Below are positions 42,446-51,737 of a stretch of DNA of 64,000 bases, in pieces. Positions within the stretch are counted from its first letter, which is position 1. Each line of letters begins with the position of its first letter. The position numbers and the translations under genes are program-made. This stretch comes from Mariniphaga sp041686935 (GTDB lineage: Bacteria > Bacteroidota > Bacteroidia > Bacteroidales > Prolixibacteraceae). The stretch covers positions 62,001 to 126,000 of the forward strand of contig JAWLCW010000011.1 of the NCBI GenBank assembly GCA_041686935.1, in the 5' to 3' direction. The notes beneath the pieces are model-generated. The model was not told where the DNA came from. It saw nothing but the letters and a program-made list of their open reading frames with translations, and ran no database searches.

Positions 42446-44332
42446 TCCTTCCAGTTCACTTAATTCAAGCCAACGCATTTCTTTCTCGTCGAGCTGAGAA
42501 CGGGTTTGGGCCAATCCTTCCGACATTTGATGTAACTCTTCATGTCCCAAATTCCCTGAGTTCAATTCATTTTCCAACTGTGCCTTTTTTAATTCCAGAG
42601 CTTCCAAGTCAATTTCAAGTTGTTCCAACTCACGTTTTTCTTTAAACGAAAGTTTCCTTTTCGCAGGAACTTCAGACGCGGATTTACGCGACACCTTAGC
42701 CAATTTCTCCACCGATTTGTCAAACGCATCGTTTTTAGCGTCAGACCTGGTTTGTTTCTCCTGCTGATCCCGGAAAACAGTATAATTTCCGGGAAAATCA
42801 GTTACCAACCCATTCCCTTCAAAAACAAAAAGATGATCAACAATTTTATCCATAAAAAAGCGGTCATGCGAAACTACTATTGCACATCCTTCAAAAGCTT
42901 TCAGATATTCTTCCAGCACATTGAGTGTTAATATATCGAGGTCGTTTGTAGGCTCATCCAAAATCAGAAAATTCGGATTCTGCATTAATACTGTGCAGAG
43001 ATATAACCGTCGTTGTTCTCCGCCACTCAACTTTTCAATAAAATTGTACTGGGTTTCAGGAGGGAATAAAAAACGTGTTAACATTTGTGAACTGGTCATA
43101 CGTGAGCCATCTTCAAATATAATGTATTCTGCAATTTTATTCACAGCATCTATAACTCTTTCCCTTGGATTAAATGAAATACCATCCTGCTTATAGTAAC
43201 CGAATTTGATGGTTTGCCCGATTTCAATCTTACCTGTATCGGGCTCCAAATCTCCTGTTATAAGATTCAGGAAGGTTGTTTTTCCGGTGCCGTTTTTGCC
43301 AACAATACCCACTTTTTCAAACCGTGAAAATTTGTATGAAAAGTTTTCAATCAGGTTTACATCTGTAAAAGATTTTGACAGGTTTTCAATTTCAATTATT
43401 TTTTTTCCAAGCCTCGCCGATTTTACATTGAGATCAACACTATCCTCGTTTATTTTTTGATGAGCCTTTTCTTTTATTTCCTGAAAAGAATCGACACGGT
43501 ATTTGGCTTTATGGCTGCGAGCTTTTGGCATCCTGCGCATCCAATCCAGTTCTGTGCGATAAAGGTTTTTTGCTTTGGCTGTCGAAGCCTGCTGCATTTC
43601 AATCCTTTCATTTCTTTTTTGCAGAAAATACGTATAGTTCCCCTGATACCGGTATATCTGGTTGTCTTCCATTTCAATAATTTCGGTGCAAATCCGGTCG
43701 AGGAAATACCGATCGTGGGTAACCATAAGCAACGTTGATTTTGCTTTGGTAAGGTAATTTTCAAGCCACTCAATCATTTCCAAATCAAGGTGATTGGTGG
43801 GTTCGTCCAGTATAAGTAAATCGGGATTTTGCACAAGAACCTTTGCAAGCGCCAGCCTTTTTTGCTGACCACCTGACAATTGATTCACGGGTTGTTCGAG
43901 GTCTGTAATTTTAAGCTGGGTAAGTACCTGTTTTACTTCAACTTCGGCATCCCATGCTTCAAGTTCATCCAATTTGGCTGAGATTTCAACAATTTGTTGC
44001 TGGTTATTCTGCGCAACTGCCAACTCAAACTCCTTTACCGTACTTAGCTTTTCACTATCAGATTCAAAAATTTCTTCCAGTACTGTGTGGTCAGGATTCA
44101 GTTTGGGAATCTGCTCGAAATAACCGATTTGAATACCGTTGGTTATTGTTATCATGCCTCCGTCAGGTGTATCTTTTCCCGCCAGCATATTGAGCAGGGT
44201 TGATTTTCCTGTTCCGTTGCGGGCAATCAATGCCACTTTTTGTCCTTCGGAAACAGTGAATGAAATATTCTCGAAAAGCATCAACTCGCCCCAGCGTTTT
44301 GAAATATTTTCAGCCTGAATAAATGGTTTCAT
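42443..44332 (-). CDS. ABC-F family ATPase (Uup-like)
   Basis: 629 aa with two ABC domains and no membrane part. Walker A: GKGSTLLN-type GTGKSTLLNMLAG and GTGKTTFLNLITG; signatures LSGGQQKRLALAK and LSGGEQRRLYLCT; Walker B LLILDEPTNHLDLEM and FLILDEPTNDLDIL. An interdomain linker (AKNLYRTELDWMRRMPKARSHKAKY) and a C-terminal coiled coil (about residues 560-625) match Uup. ABC-F proteins bind the ribosomal E site and relieve stalled or antibiotic-blocked ribosomes. The leader region (leader ORF 44403-44465, terminator 44367-44392) suggests control by attenuation. Confidence 0.94.
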   Translation of the reverse strand: MKPFIQAENISKRWGELMLFENISFTVSEGQKVALIARNGTGKSTLLNMLAGKDTPDGGMITITNGIQIGYFEQIPKLNPDHTVLEEIFESDSEKLSTVKEFELAVAQNNQQQIVEISAKLDELEAWDAEVEVKQVLTQLKITDLEQPVNQLSGGQQKRLALAKVLVQNPDLLILDEPTNHLDLEMIEWLENYLTKAKSTLLMVTHDRYFLDRICTEIIEMEDNQIYRYQGNYTYFLQKRNERIEMQQASTAKAKNLYRTELDWMRRMPKARSHKAKYRVDSFQEIKEKAHQKINEDSVDLNVKSARLGKKIIEIENLSKSFTDVNLIENFSYKFSRFEKVGIVGKNGTGKTTFLNLITGDLEPDTGKIEIGQTIKFGYYKQDGISFNPRERVIDAVNKIAEYIIFEDGSRMTSSQMLTRFLFPPETQYNFIEKLSGGEQRRLYLCTVLMQNPNFLILDEPTNDLDILTLNVLEEYLKAFEGCAIVVSHDRFFMDKIVDHLFVFEGNGLVTDFPGNYTVFRDQQEKQTRSDAKNDAFDKSVEKLAKVSRKSASEVPAKRKLSFKEKRELEQLEIDLEALELKKAQLENELNSGNLGHEELHQMSEGLAQTRSQLDEKEMRWLELSELEG

Positions 44333-44366
44333 AAACTAAATTTTGGCAAAAATAGCAATTGCGATC

Positions 44367-44392
44367 AAAAAAGCCGGGTAAAACCGGCTTTT
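44367..44392 (-). terminator. intrinsic terminator in the ABC-F leader (candidate attenuator)
   Basis: AAAAGCCGG (44369-44377) and CCGGCTTTT (44384-44392) are perfect 9-nt inverted repeats. On the minus strand six T follow the stem (44367-44372). It lies only 35 nt before the ABC-F ATG and after the leader ORF, where a terminator would block the gene unless prevented from forming. Confidence 0.75.
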
Positions 44393-44402
44393 CAAGGTCT
44401 GT

Positions 44403-44465
44403 TTAATCTGCTAACTTAAAACCATTTCCGTAAAGGGGGAGAAACGGTTTTAAAAGTAACCTCAT
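44403..44465 (-). CDS. leader peptide of the ABC-F gene (20 aa)
   Basis: ATG at 44463-44465 and TAA at 44403-44405 encode MRLLLKPFLPLYGNGFKLAD. The ORF covers both arms of a hairpin (44416-44428 with 44441-44453, 12 pairs and one mismatch). The upstream arm also contains TAAAACCG, which can pair with CGGTTTTA inside the terminator. Leader peptides with such alternative structures precede several ABC-F and other antibiotic-response genes in other phyla. No Shine-Dalgarno is seen, as is normal here. Translation is inferred, not shown. Confidence 0.6.
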   Translation of the reverse strand: MRLLLKPFLPLYGNGFKLAD

Positions 44466-44544
44466 ACTATACGACAATTCAGATGCAAAATTGTTACATC
44501 ATTTATCCAAAAAAATTCATTTATTTTGACAAAAACACAAATTT

Positions 44545-45201
44545 ATGCGTAAAAAACAACTGTTTGAAAAAGTTATCCGCTATTTTGAAGAAAATATGCC
44601 GGTTGCTGAAACCGAACTGGAATATCAAAATCCGTTTCATTTAATTGTAGCGGTTATATTATCTGCTCAATGCACAGATAAACGGGTGAATCAGATTACT
44701 CCGGAATTGCTCAAACGTTTTCCCTCTCCGCAAAAAATGGCTGATGCCGAACCCGAAGAAGTTTTTGATTACATTAAAAGCTGCTCGTATCCCAACAATA
44801 AATCGAAACATTTGGTGGGAATGGCCCGAAAGCTAATTGAACTTTTTGACGGTATTGTCCCTGACGACGTGAATGAATTGCAAAAATTACCAGGTGTTGG
44901 ACGAAAAACAGCCAATGTAATTGCCTCGGTTGTTTACAATAAACCGGCTCTTGCTGTTGATACGCATGTTTTCAGGGTAGCAGCCCGAATCGGTTTAACC
45001 ACAAACGCGAAAACACCACTGGCTGCTGAGATGCAACTGATGGAATATATACCGGAAGAACTTGTACCCAAAGCACACCACTGGCTTATTTTACATGGAA
45101 GGTATGTGTGCCTGGCCCGAAAACCAAAATGTGAAATATGCGGATTGACAACCGTTTGTAAATATTTCAAAAAAGAATTGGAAGTAAAACGGGCAAAATA
45201 A
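44545..45201 (+). CDS. nth: endonuclease III (DNA glycosylase/AP lyase)
   Basis: 218 aa, standard length. The HhH motif LPGVGRKTANVIA contains the catalytic Lys near residue 119, VDTHVFRVAARIG the catalytic Asp near 138, and CLARKPKCEICGLTTVC (from about residue 188) is the C-x6-C-x2-C-x5-C ligand set of the [4Fe-4S] cluster. It removes oxidised pyrimidines in base-excision repair. Divergent from the ABC-F gene. Confidence 0.98.
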   Translation: MRKKQLFEKVIRYFEENMPVAETELEYQNPFHLIVAVILSAQCTDKRVNQITPELLKRFPSPQKMADAEPEEVFDYIKSCSYPNNKSKHLVGMARKLIELFDGIVPDDVNELQKLPGVGRKTANVIASVVYNKPALAVDTHVFRVAARIGLTTNAKTPLAAEMQLMEYIPEELVPKAHHWLILHGRYVCLARKPKCEICGLTTVCKYFKKELEVKRAK

Positions 45202-45274
45202 GCAATCAAGTCCTATTTTTTTTGTTGAACATTTTATTTCCCTGGCCGAACTGGTTTTATGGCTGCATTGGGTT

Positions 45275-46099
45275 TTACGTAAGCATCAGCAGACTGACAG
45301 CCATAACTGCCATGCCGCCAATCAGCCCGTAAATGGCCCAGTGGTGTTCGCCATATTCCTCAGCCGAAGGCAATAACTCATCCAAAGAAATAAATACCAT
45401 GATTCCTGCTACTGCCGCCATAGTTGAAGCAAAAACTATTTCAGAATTGTCTGCCGACAAAAAGGGAACAAGCAAAAAGTAGGCGAGTATGGCCCCAACC
45501 GGCTCTGCGAGTCCGGAAAGAAAAGAATATAAAAACGCTTTTCTTCTGCTGCCGGTGGCATAGTATATGGGCACCGAAACGGCAATTCCTTCAGGAATAT
45601 TGTGAATTGCAACCGCAATAGCAATAGCAACACCAATTGTGGGGTCATTTAAAGCTGTCATAAATGTTGCAATTCCTTCAGGAAAGTTATGTATTGCCAC
45701 TACAAGAGCCGTAAAAATACCCATCCGATAAAGTTTAGGATTTGATTTTTGCGCTTTTTTCTCTGTCATTTCTTCCAGTGGCCTTGCCTCATGAGGGTTT
45801 TCAAAGGAAGGAATAAACTTGTCAATTATTCCAATCAGTAAAATTCCGCCAAAAAAAGCAGATATAGTATAGAGCGTGCCGCTAAACTCTCCAAAACCAT
45901 CCACAAAACTTTCTTTGGCTTCGGCAAAAATTTCAACAAACGAAATATAAATCATTACACCGGCTGAAAAACCCAGCGAAACCGTCAGCAATTTGGTATT
46001 GGTGCGGCGTGCCATAAATGCAATGGCGCTCCCGATTCCGGTTGAAAGGCCTGCAAATAAAGTTAACAGAAACGCAAACAATACGTTGGATGTATCCAT
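45275..46099 (-). CDS. ZIP-family divalent metal transporter (ZupT-like)
   Basis: 274 aa from the ATG at 46099 (MDTSNVLFAFLLTLFAGLSTGIGS); ten further upstream codons are open. Eight hydrophobic segments. HNFPEGIATF and HNIPEGIAVSVPIYYATG are the paired metal-binding motifs of TM4 and TM5 of ZupT. Imports zinc and probably other divalent ions through the inner membrane. Its 3' end faces that of nth. Confidence 0.94.
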   Translation of the reverse strand: MDTSNVLFAFLLTLFAGLSTGIGSAIAFMARRTNTKLLTVSLGFSAGVMIYISFVEIFAEAKESFVDGFGEFSGTLYTISAFFGGILLIGIIDKFIPSFENPHEARPLEEMTEKKAQKSNPKLYRMGIFTALVVAIHNFPEGIATFMTALNDPTIGVAIAIAVAIHNIPEGIAVSVPIYYATGSRRKAFLYSFLSGLAEPVGAILAYFLLVPFLSADNSEIVFASTMAAVAGIMVFISLDELLPSAEEYGEHHWAIYGLIGGMAVMAVSLLMLT

Positions 46100-46285
46100 G
46101 AATTTGTGTTTTGCCTCCAAAAGTAACAAAAAGCAGATTAATTCAACTTATGAAAAAAAAGTTTGTAACACATACATTGTATTTTTGAACTGGTATTGTT
46201 TAATTATTTTTTTAAGCTAAAATTTTGAAAATTAATACTATGTTAAAATACTTGCGTCCATTAAGCAAATATATGATAGAGGTTC

Positions 46286-46315
46286 TTTGATATTTTATCA
46301 AACTTTGTACTTTTG
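46286..46315 (+). promoter_or_regulatory. ferredoxin promoter (TTTG-N18-TACTTTTG)
   Basis: TTTG at 46286-46289 and TACTTTTG at 46308-46315, spacer 18 nt. The ferredoxin ATG is 34 nt downstream. Confidence 0.75.
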
Positions 46316-46349
46316 TGGCTAAACATGTTAAACTTTAAAGTTCGTAGCT

Positions 46350-46520
46350 ATGGCATATAAAATTTCAGATGAGTGTATTGCATGTGGTACATGTATTGAC
46401 GAATGCCCGGTGGATGCAATTTCGGAAGGTGATATTTATGTAATTGACCCGGACCTTTGCACCGACTGCGGTTCATGTGCAGAAGTTTGCCCGGTAGAGT
46501 GTATTTCGATAGACGAATAA
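46350..46520 (+). CDS. small 2[4Fe-4S] ferredoxin
   Basis: 56 aa. MAYKISDECIACGTCIDECP and DLCTDCGSCAEVCPVECI give two complete C-x2-C-x2-C-x3-CP motifs, the classic clostridial-type bacterial ferredoxin with pseudo-twofold symmetry. A soluble low-potential electron carrier, for example for pyruvate:ferredoxin oxidoreductase or hydrogenase, typical of anaerobic or facultative Bacteroidota. It has its own promoter and terminator, so it is probably an abundant monocistronic transcript. Confidence 0.95.
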   Translation: MAYKISDECIACGTCIDECPVDAISEGDIYVIDPDLCTDCGSCAEVCPVECISIDE

Positions 46521-46545
46521 TCCGGACAGCATAAAAAATTGAAAG

Positions 46546-46574
46546 GCCTGGCTTTATAAAAGCCAGGCTTTTTT
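46546..46574. terminator. strong terminator between ferredoxin and yfcC-like genes
   Basis: GCCTGGCTTT (46546-46555) and AAAGCCAGGC (46559-46568) form a perfect 10-bp stem with a 3-nt loop followed by six T. It can also serve the converging carrier gene. Confidence 0.9.
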
Positions 46575-46579
46575 ATGCA

Positions 46580-48181
46580 CTAAAATCCGTTCAAATCCAT
46601 TAATACTGTTGGAAGCAACAATAAAAATCCAAGAATTCCCAGGATAAGAATAAACGGAGCTACCCATTTAACCCATTTTTCGTAGGGAATGCGTGCAACT
46701 CCCAAAACACCAATTAAAACCCCCGAAGTTGGTGTAATCATATTAGTAAACCCATCACCTAACTGAAATGCCACAACAGTTGCCTGCCGCGAAATGCCAA
46801 TCAAATCGGAAAACTGCGACATCATGGGCATGGTGAGAGCAGCTTTACCAGAACCCGACGGAATAAAAATATTGAGGAAAGTCTGAATAACATACATAAC
46901 GCTAACCGAACCCACTTTGCCCAAATCTTCCATAGTTTGCGAAACAGAATACAGAATCGTGTCAATAATTCTGCCATCTTCCAGAATTACCACAATTCCA
47001 CCTGCCAAACCCACAACAAGTGCCGCACCCAAAATGTCTTTTGCACCCTCAATAAACAATTTTGTAATTTCGTTTGCTGTTTTTCCGGCAGCAATTCCGG
47101 CAAAAATGCCCATAGCCAGAAAAAGGGTGGCAATTTCCATTACATACCAGCCGTAACCCATTACTCCAATTATCAGAAAAATAATTGTGAATGTAAGCAG
47201 GTTCAACACAAAGTAATGAAACGATTTACGCAGGGAAAGAAATCCTGAAAAGATAAAAAGCAGCGTAACGACAGGCACAGCAGGAAGAACAACTTCATTG
47301 TTTCCTATTTTCAGATTGCTTATGGGGTAGAAAACCGAAAACAGCGTTAAAAAAACCGAAAGCGAAATAAACGAAACCCAGGCACCCCGCGGAACAGAAG
47401 AAATAAATTCATTACCGGTGTTATCATTCCGGTGACGCCAGTATGCATCCTCCTCGTAAACCAGCGATTTTTCCGGGTTCTTATAAATTTTTGCTGCGTA
47501 CCTTAAAACGAAAGTGAAGCCAACCAGGTTAATAATCAACCACATAAAAATCCGGTATTCAATTCCTGAAAAAAGTGGAATATCGGAAAGTCCCTGCGCA
47601 ATTCCCACAGTGAAAGGATTCAGAAAAGCACCTGCAAATCCCAATGCGGCTGCAACAAAACATAATGAAACTCCTACAATTGAATCGTAACCCATTGAAA
47701 TGGCCAGCGGAACAAAAATAATGGTGAAAGCAATGGTTTCTTCACTCATACCGAATACAGCACCAAACAAACTGAAAATAAACATGATGCCCGCCAAAAT
47801 AATGTTGTTCACACCCAGTTTTTGCAGCAATTTTGAACGTTCCCATTTTTTTGCAAACTTCAAAAATGAATAAATGCCGATATCAATAGATTTACTCTCA
47901 TTCAGAATCCAGAACGCGCCGCCAATCATCAAAATAAAAGCAATAATATTAGCCGTATTTACAAAACCATCGAAAAATGCAGAGAAAACCTGCCAGGTTT
48001 GTTTGTTGCTTTCTATAAACTGAAATGAACCGGGTTTTATCACTTCGCGTTCCACATTGTTCACCAGAGTTCGTTCGCGTTCAAATTCGCCACCGGAAAT
48101 AAACCACGTGCAAACCGCACAAAAAGCAATAAGAAGAAAAATAATTACGTAGGTGTGAGGTACTTTTTTCAGCATATTCAT
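46580..48181 (-). CDS. YfcC-family membrane carrier (basic amino acid/dicarboxylate type)
   Basis: 533 aa with about 12-13 hydrophobic segments. Recognisable YfcC features are MLKKVPHTYVIIFLLIAF at the start, FGMSEETIAFTIIFVPLAISMGYDSI, GFAGAFLNPFTVGIAQGLS, and the late FIPSGSGKAALTMPMMSQFSDLIGISRQ. The family includes proteins annotated as arginine/ornithine antiporters or C4-dicarboxylate carriers, and substrates are poorly known. It diverges from hutI, so uptake of histidine or a related amino acid is a reasonable guess. Confidence 0.88.
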   Translation of the reverse strand: MNMLKKVPHTYVIIFLLIAFCAVCTWFISGGEFERERTLVNNVEREVIKPGSFQFIESNKQTWQVFSAFFDGFVNTANIIAFILMIGGAFWILNESKSIDIGIYSFLKFAKKWERSKLLQKLGVNNIILAGIMFIFSLFGAVFGMSEETIAFTIIFVPLAISMGYDSIVGVSLCFVAAALGFAGAFLNPFTVGIAQGLSDIPLFSGIEYRIFMWLIINLVGFTFVLRYAAKIYKNPEKSLVYEEDAYWRHRNDNTGNEFISSVPRGAWVSFISLSVFLTLFSVFYPISNLKIGNNEVVLPAVPVVTLLFIFSGFLSLRKSFHYFVLNLLTFTIIFLIIGVMGYGWYVMEIATLFLAMGIFAGIAAGKTANEITKLFIEGAKDILGAALVVGLAGGIVVILEDGRIIDTILYSVSQTMEDLGKVGSVSVMYVIQTFLNIFIPSGSGKAALTMPMMSQFSDLIGISRQATVVAFQLGDGFTNMITPTSGVLIGVLGVARIPYEKWVKWVAPFILILGILGFLLLLPTVLMDLNGF

Positions 48182-48328
48182 TTAGTTTTAATGGCCCGAA
48201 AATAGTAAATCTATACGGGTTCAAATCAAAATTTTTATGCCTTGCAAAGAAAAGATTGCAATATTTGGAAAAACAAGGTTTTGATTTTAAAAACAAATTT
48301 GTAACTTAAAGAAATTAAAATCAAAAAG

Positions 48329-49582
48329 ATGAAACTACTTCTCGAAAATATAAAAGAACTGGTTCAAACTGAGGAACAACCGGTTCCGTTCAAATCGGGG
48401 AAACAGATGGCAGAGTTGACAACCATCAAAGATGCCTTCCTAATTATCAGAGATGAACTCATTCAGGATTTCGGCCCTATGAGCAGTTTAAAAGATGTTT
48501 ACAAAGACGACGATTTCCTGGTTGAAATTGATTGTACCAACCGGCTGGTTTACCCTTCGTATTGTGATTCGCATACACACCTTGTATATCCGGCTCCTCG
48601 CGAAAAAGAGTTTGTTGATCGCATTCGCGGTCTTTCCTATGAGGAAATTGCCCGGTGTGGAGGCGGTATCCTTAATTCAGCAAAACTTTTGCACGAAATA
48701 TCCGATGAAAAACTTTACTACAGTGCAATGGATCGGATATTTGAAATTATAAAATCGGGAACCGGTGCAGTAGAAATTAAAAGCGGTTACGGATTAAATA
48801 CCGAAGATGAAATTCGTATGCTCAAAATTATTAAATGGGTGAAAGAAACTGCGCCGGTTTGTGTGCGTTCCACTTTTTTGGGAGCCCACGCAGTACCCGA
48901 AGAATTCCGCAACAATATTTCACGGTACGTTGATATGGTTATTAATGAAATGATTCCGCAGGTTGCCGCGGAAGAACTGGCCGATTTTATAGATGTTTTC
49001 TGCGACCGGGGATTTTTTTCGGTGGAAGACACGGAGCGGATTTTAATGGCAGGTTTAAAAAACGGTTTGCGGCCAAAGCTACATGCCAATGAACTTGGTT
49101 TAACGGGAGGAGTGCAGGTGGGTGTAAAATATAATGCCCTTTCAGTCGATCATCTGGAACACATGGGGCCAGATGAAATAGAGTGTTTGAAAGGAACTGA
49201 AACCATGCCAACCATTTTGCCTGGCGCCGCTTTTTTTCTGGGAATGAAACTCTCGCCGGTACGTGAAATGATTGAAGCCGGACTGCCGATCGCTCTTGCA
49301 TCAGATTACAACCCGGGTTCATCGCCCAGCGGAAATATGAATTTTATAGCGTCGCTCGGTTGCATAAACTATAAAATGCTTCCGGAAGAAGTGATTAACG
49401 CAACAACCATTAACACAGCCTATGCCATGGGTTTAAGCGATCGCCTCGGGAGTATTGCAAAGGGGAAAATTGCAAACGTGTTTATTACATCAGAAATGCC
49501 GGGAATTGAGTATCTGCCATACTCATTTGGTTCCAACCTGGTAGAAACAGTAATTCTAAACGGCGAGATACAGTCGTTTTAA
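48329..49582 (+). CDS. hutI: imidazolonepropionase
   Basis: 417 aa, usual length. YCDSHTHLVYPAPREKEFVDRI near residue 80 has the HxH metal ligands; EEIARCGGGILNSAKL, EIKSGYGLNTEDEIRMLK, KLHANELG near residue 250, DHLEHMG and ALASDYNPGSSPSGNM are diagnostic. It hydrolyses imidazolone-5-propionate to formimino-glutamate in histidine degradation. ftcD follows after 109 nt and consumes the product. hutH and hutU are not in the window. Confidence 0.97.
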   Translation: MKLLLENIKELVQTEEQPVPFKSGKQMAELTTIKDAFLIIRDELIQDFGPMSSLKDVYKDDDFLVEIDCTNRLVYPSYCDSHTHLVYPAPREKEFVDRIRGLSYEEIARCGGGILNSAKLLHEISDEKLYYSAMDRIFEIIKSGTGAVEIKSGYGLNTEDEIRMLKIIKWVKETAPVCVRSTFLGAHAVPEEFRNNISRYVDMVINEMIPQVAAEELADFIDVFCDRGFFSVEDTERILMAGLKNGLRPKLHANELGLTGGVQVGVKYNALSVDHLEHMGPDEIECLKGTETMPTILPGAAFFLGMKLSPVREMIEAGLPIALASDYNPGSSPSGNMNFIASLGCINYKMLPEEVINATTINTAYAMGLSDRLGSIAKGKIANVFITSEMPGIEYLPYSFGSNLVETVILNGEIQSF

Positions 49583-49691
49583 TTTCTGCTGAAAAAAATC
49601 ATATCCATTCTTAAATGGGATACCTAAATTTGGAAAAATGATAGTCCTAATAGTAATCAGGACTTAAAAACTCGTTTAATTACAGCATATT

Positions 49692-51389
49692 ATGAAAAAA
49701 ATTCTGGAATGTGTACCCAATTTTTCGGAAGGAAAAGATCCGAGAGTTATAAAAGAAATAACCAATGCCATTGAAAGCGTGGAAGGAATTAAGCTGCTGG
49801 ATGTAGATCCCGGAAAAGCAACCAATCGTACTGTGGTAACTTTTGTAGGTGAACCTGAAGTTGTTGTGGAGGCTGCCTTCAGGGGAATAAAAAAAGCCGC
49901 ACAGGTTATCGATATGAGTAAACATCACGGCGAACACCCACGTTTTGGCGCCACTGATGTTTGCCCGCTTGTACCGGTGGCCAATATTTCGATGGAAGAA
50001 ACAGTGGAATTTGCTCGTAAACTGGCCGAGCGGGTGGGGAAGGAGCTTTCAATTCCGGTTTACTGTTATGAATTTGCAGCTTTTTCAGAGGAACGCCAAA
50101 GCCTGGCCATTTGCCGCTCAGGTGAATATGAAGGTCTGAAAGAAAAAATAACCTCCGAAAAATGGAAACCTGATTTTGGCCCGGCAAGTTGGTCGGAAAG
50201 TGTTGCGAAAACGGGAGCCACAGCAATTGGTGCCCGGAATTTTCTTGTAGCTTACAATATAAATCTGAATACAACTTCAACGCGCAGGGCAAATGCAATT
50301 GCGTTTGATGTTCGTGAAGCAGGCCGTGTAAAACGCGAAGGAAATCCGGTAACCGGCAAAATTGTAACCGACGAAAAAGGCGAGCCGGTGCGCATTCCCG
50401 GAACGTTAAAAAAAACACGCGCCATTGGCTGGTTTATTGAGGAATACGGAGTAGCCCAAATTTCCATGAACTTGACCGATATAAAAGTAACTCCGGTGCA
50501 TATAGCCTTCGATGAAGTTTGTGAAAAAGCATACGAACGAGGTATCCGGGTAACAGGCTCGGAACTGGTTGGGCTTATTCCGTTGCAGGCCATGCTCGAT
50601 GCAGGGAAATACTTCCTTCGCAAACAACAGCGTTCAACCGGAATTTCGGATAAAGAAATCATTAAAATTGCCATAAAATCGATGGGACTCGATGAGTTGT
50701 ATCCGTTCGATCCAAAGAAAAAAATTATTGAATACCTGATAGAGGAAAATGCCGGTGAAAAGCTGATTGGCAAAACATTACAAGAATTTGTAAACGAGAC
50801 GGCATCGGAATCGCCTGCACCGGGCGGTGGTTCGGTATCTGCTGCTGTAGGCGCATTGGGTGCAGCATTAGGCACTATGGTTGCTAACCTTTCGGCGCAT
50901 AAACGCGGCTGGGACCAGCGGTGGGAAGAATTTTCCGATTGGGCGGAAAAGGGAAAATACTACACTGATGGCTTACTGAAATGTGTAGATGAAGACACCG
51001 TAGCTTTCAATCAAATAATGAATGCATTCGGGCTTCCAAATTCGAATGAACTGGAAAAAACCGAACGGAAAAATGCCATTCAGAATGCCACAAAAAATGC
51101 TATTGAAGTGCCGCTGAAAGTGATGCAACTGGCCCACGATTCAATGGACGTTATACACACAATGGCTGAAACAGGAAACCCCAACTCGGTTTCCGATGCA
51201 GGTGTTGGCGCGCTTTGTGCCCGCACTGCCGTTGAAGGCGCTTACCTTAATGTAAAAATAAATGCTTCGGAATGTGAGGATAAAACCTTTTTGGAAGAAG
51301 TGCTGAAAAAGGCTGAAAAGTTTAGCGCCTCAGCACGGCAAAAAGAAGCTGAAATTTTAAAAATTACAGAGCAGAAAATTTCGGGATAA
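49692..51389 (+). CDS. ftcD: glutamate formimidoyltransferase / formimidoyl-THF cyclodeaminase fusion
   Basis: 565 aa. The N-terminal half (ILECVPNFSEGKDPRVI, HHGEHPRFGATDVCPLVPV, GARNFLVAYNINLNT) is the formiminotransferase, and the C-terminal 200 residues (SPAPGGGSVSAAVGALGAALGTMVANLSAHKRG) are the cyclodeaminase; the order matches the vertebrate bifunctional enzyme. It moves the formimino group of formimino-glutamate to THF and releases ammonia to give methenyl-THF, the substrate of FolD. Acts directly after HutI. Confidence 0.97.
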   Translation: MKKILECVPNFSEGKDPRVIKEITNAIESVEGIKLLDVDPGKATNRTVVTFVGEPEVVVEAAFRGIKKAAQVIDMSKHHGEHPRFGATDVCPLVPVANISMEETVEFARKLAERVGKELSIPVYCYEFAAFSEERQSLAICRSGEYEGLKEKITSEKWKPDFGPASWSESVAKTGATAIGARNFLVAYNINLNTTSTRRANAIAFDVREAGRVKREGNPVTGKIVTDEKGEPVRIPGTLKKTRAIGWFIEEYGVAQISMNLTDIKVTPVHIAFDEVCEKAYERGIRVTGSELVGLIPLQAMLDAGKYFLRKQQRSTGISDKEIIKIAIKSMGLDELYPFDPKKKIIEYLIEENAGEKLIGKTLQEFVNETASESPAPGGGSVSAAVGALGAALGTMVANLSAHKRGWDQRWEEFSDWAEKGKYYTDGLLKCVDEDTVAFNQIMNAFGLPNSNELEKTERKNAIQNATKNAIEVPLKVMQLAHDSMDVIHTMAETGNPNSVSDAGVGALCARTAVEGAYLNVKINASECEDKTFLEEVLKKAEKFSASARQKEAEILKITEQKISG

Positions 51390-51393
51390 ATAA

Positions 51394-51720
51394 TCACAAA
51401 ACAGAACCGATAGCGGCTTTTACTGCTTTTTCCAAAACTCCGATTGCCGCATTTGCTGCATTCTGTGCAATGGCTTTTGAAATAACTGCCAAAGCATTTA
51501 ATTCAGCTTCAAGTATCAGCTTTTCATCTTCAAGCCTGCTTTTAAATTTTTCTTTGCTCAGCTCACCGCTGATACTCAATTGTGCCAGGAGGGCAATTCT
51601 TTCTTTCCTGTTCTGAAGAAATTGAATGGTAACAGACTTTGCCTCATCCCAATTGTCTTCAACAGTATTTTTTACTGCTGATCCCATATCTGCAATGACG
51701 GTATGTAAGTCGAAGCTCAT
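51394..51720 (-). CDS. small helical protein of unknown function
   Basis: 108 aa, no family recognised. Highly helical; a charged middle (SGELSKEKFKSRLEDEKLILEAEL) precedes an alanine-rich amphipathic end (AIAQNAANAAIGVLEKAVKAAIGSVL). No signal peptide. It follows the lipoprotein gene by 17 nt and its stop lies 4 nt from the ftcD stop on the other strand. The two small genes look like an operon of unknown purpose, perhaps envelope related. Confidence 0.7.
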   Translation of the reverse strand: MSFDLHTVIADMGSAVKNTVEDNWDEAKSVTIQFLQNRKERIALLAQLSISGELSKEKFKSRLEDEKLILEAELNALAVISKAIAQNAANAAIGVLEKAVKAAIGSVL

Positions 51721-51737
51721 AATATGTATTTTTTGAT

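Noticed and set aside
48241..48328. Promoter of hutI
   Set aside because: Several TTTG words are present but no -33/-7 pair with correct spacing could be chosen with confidence.
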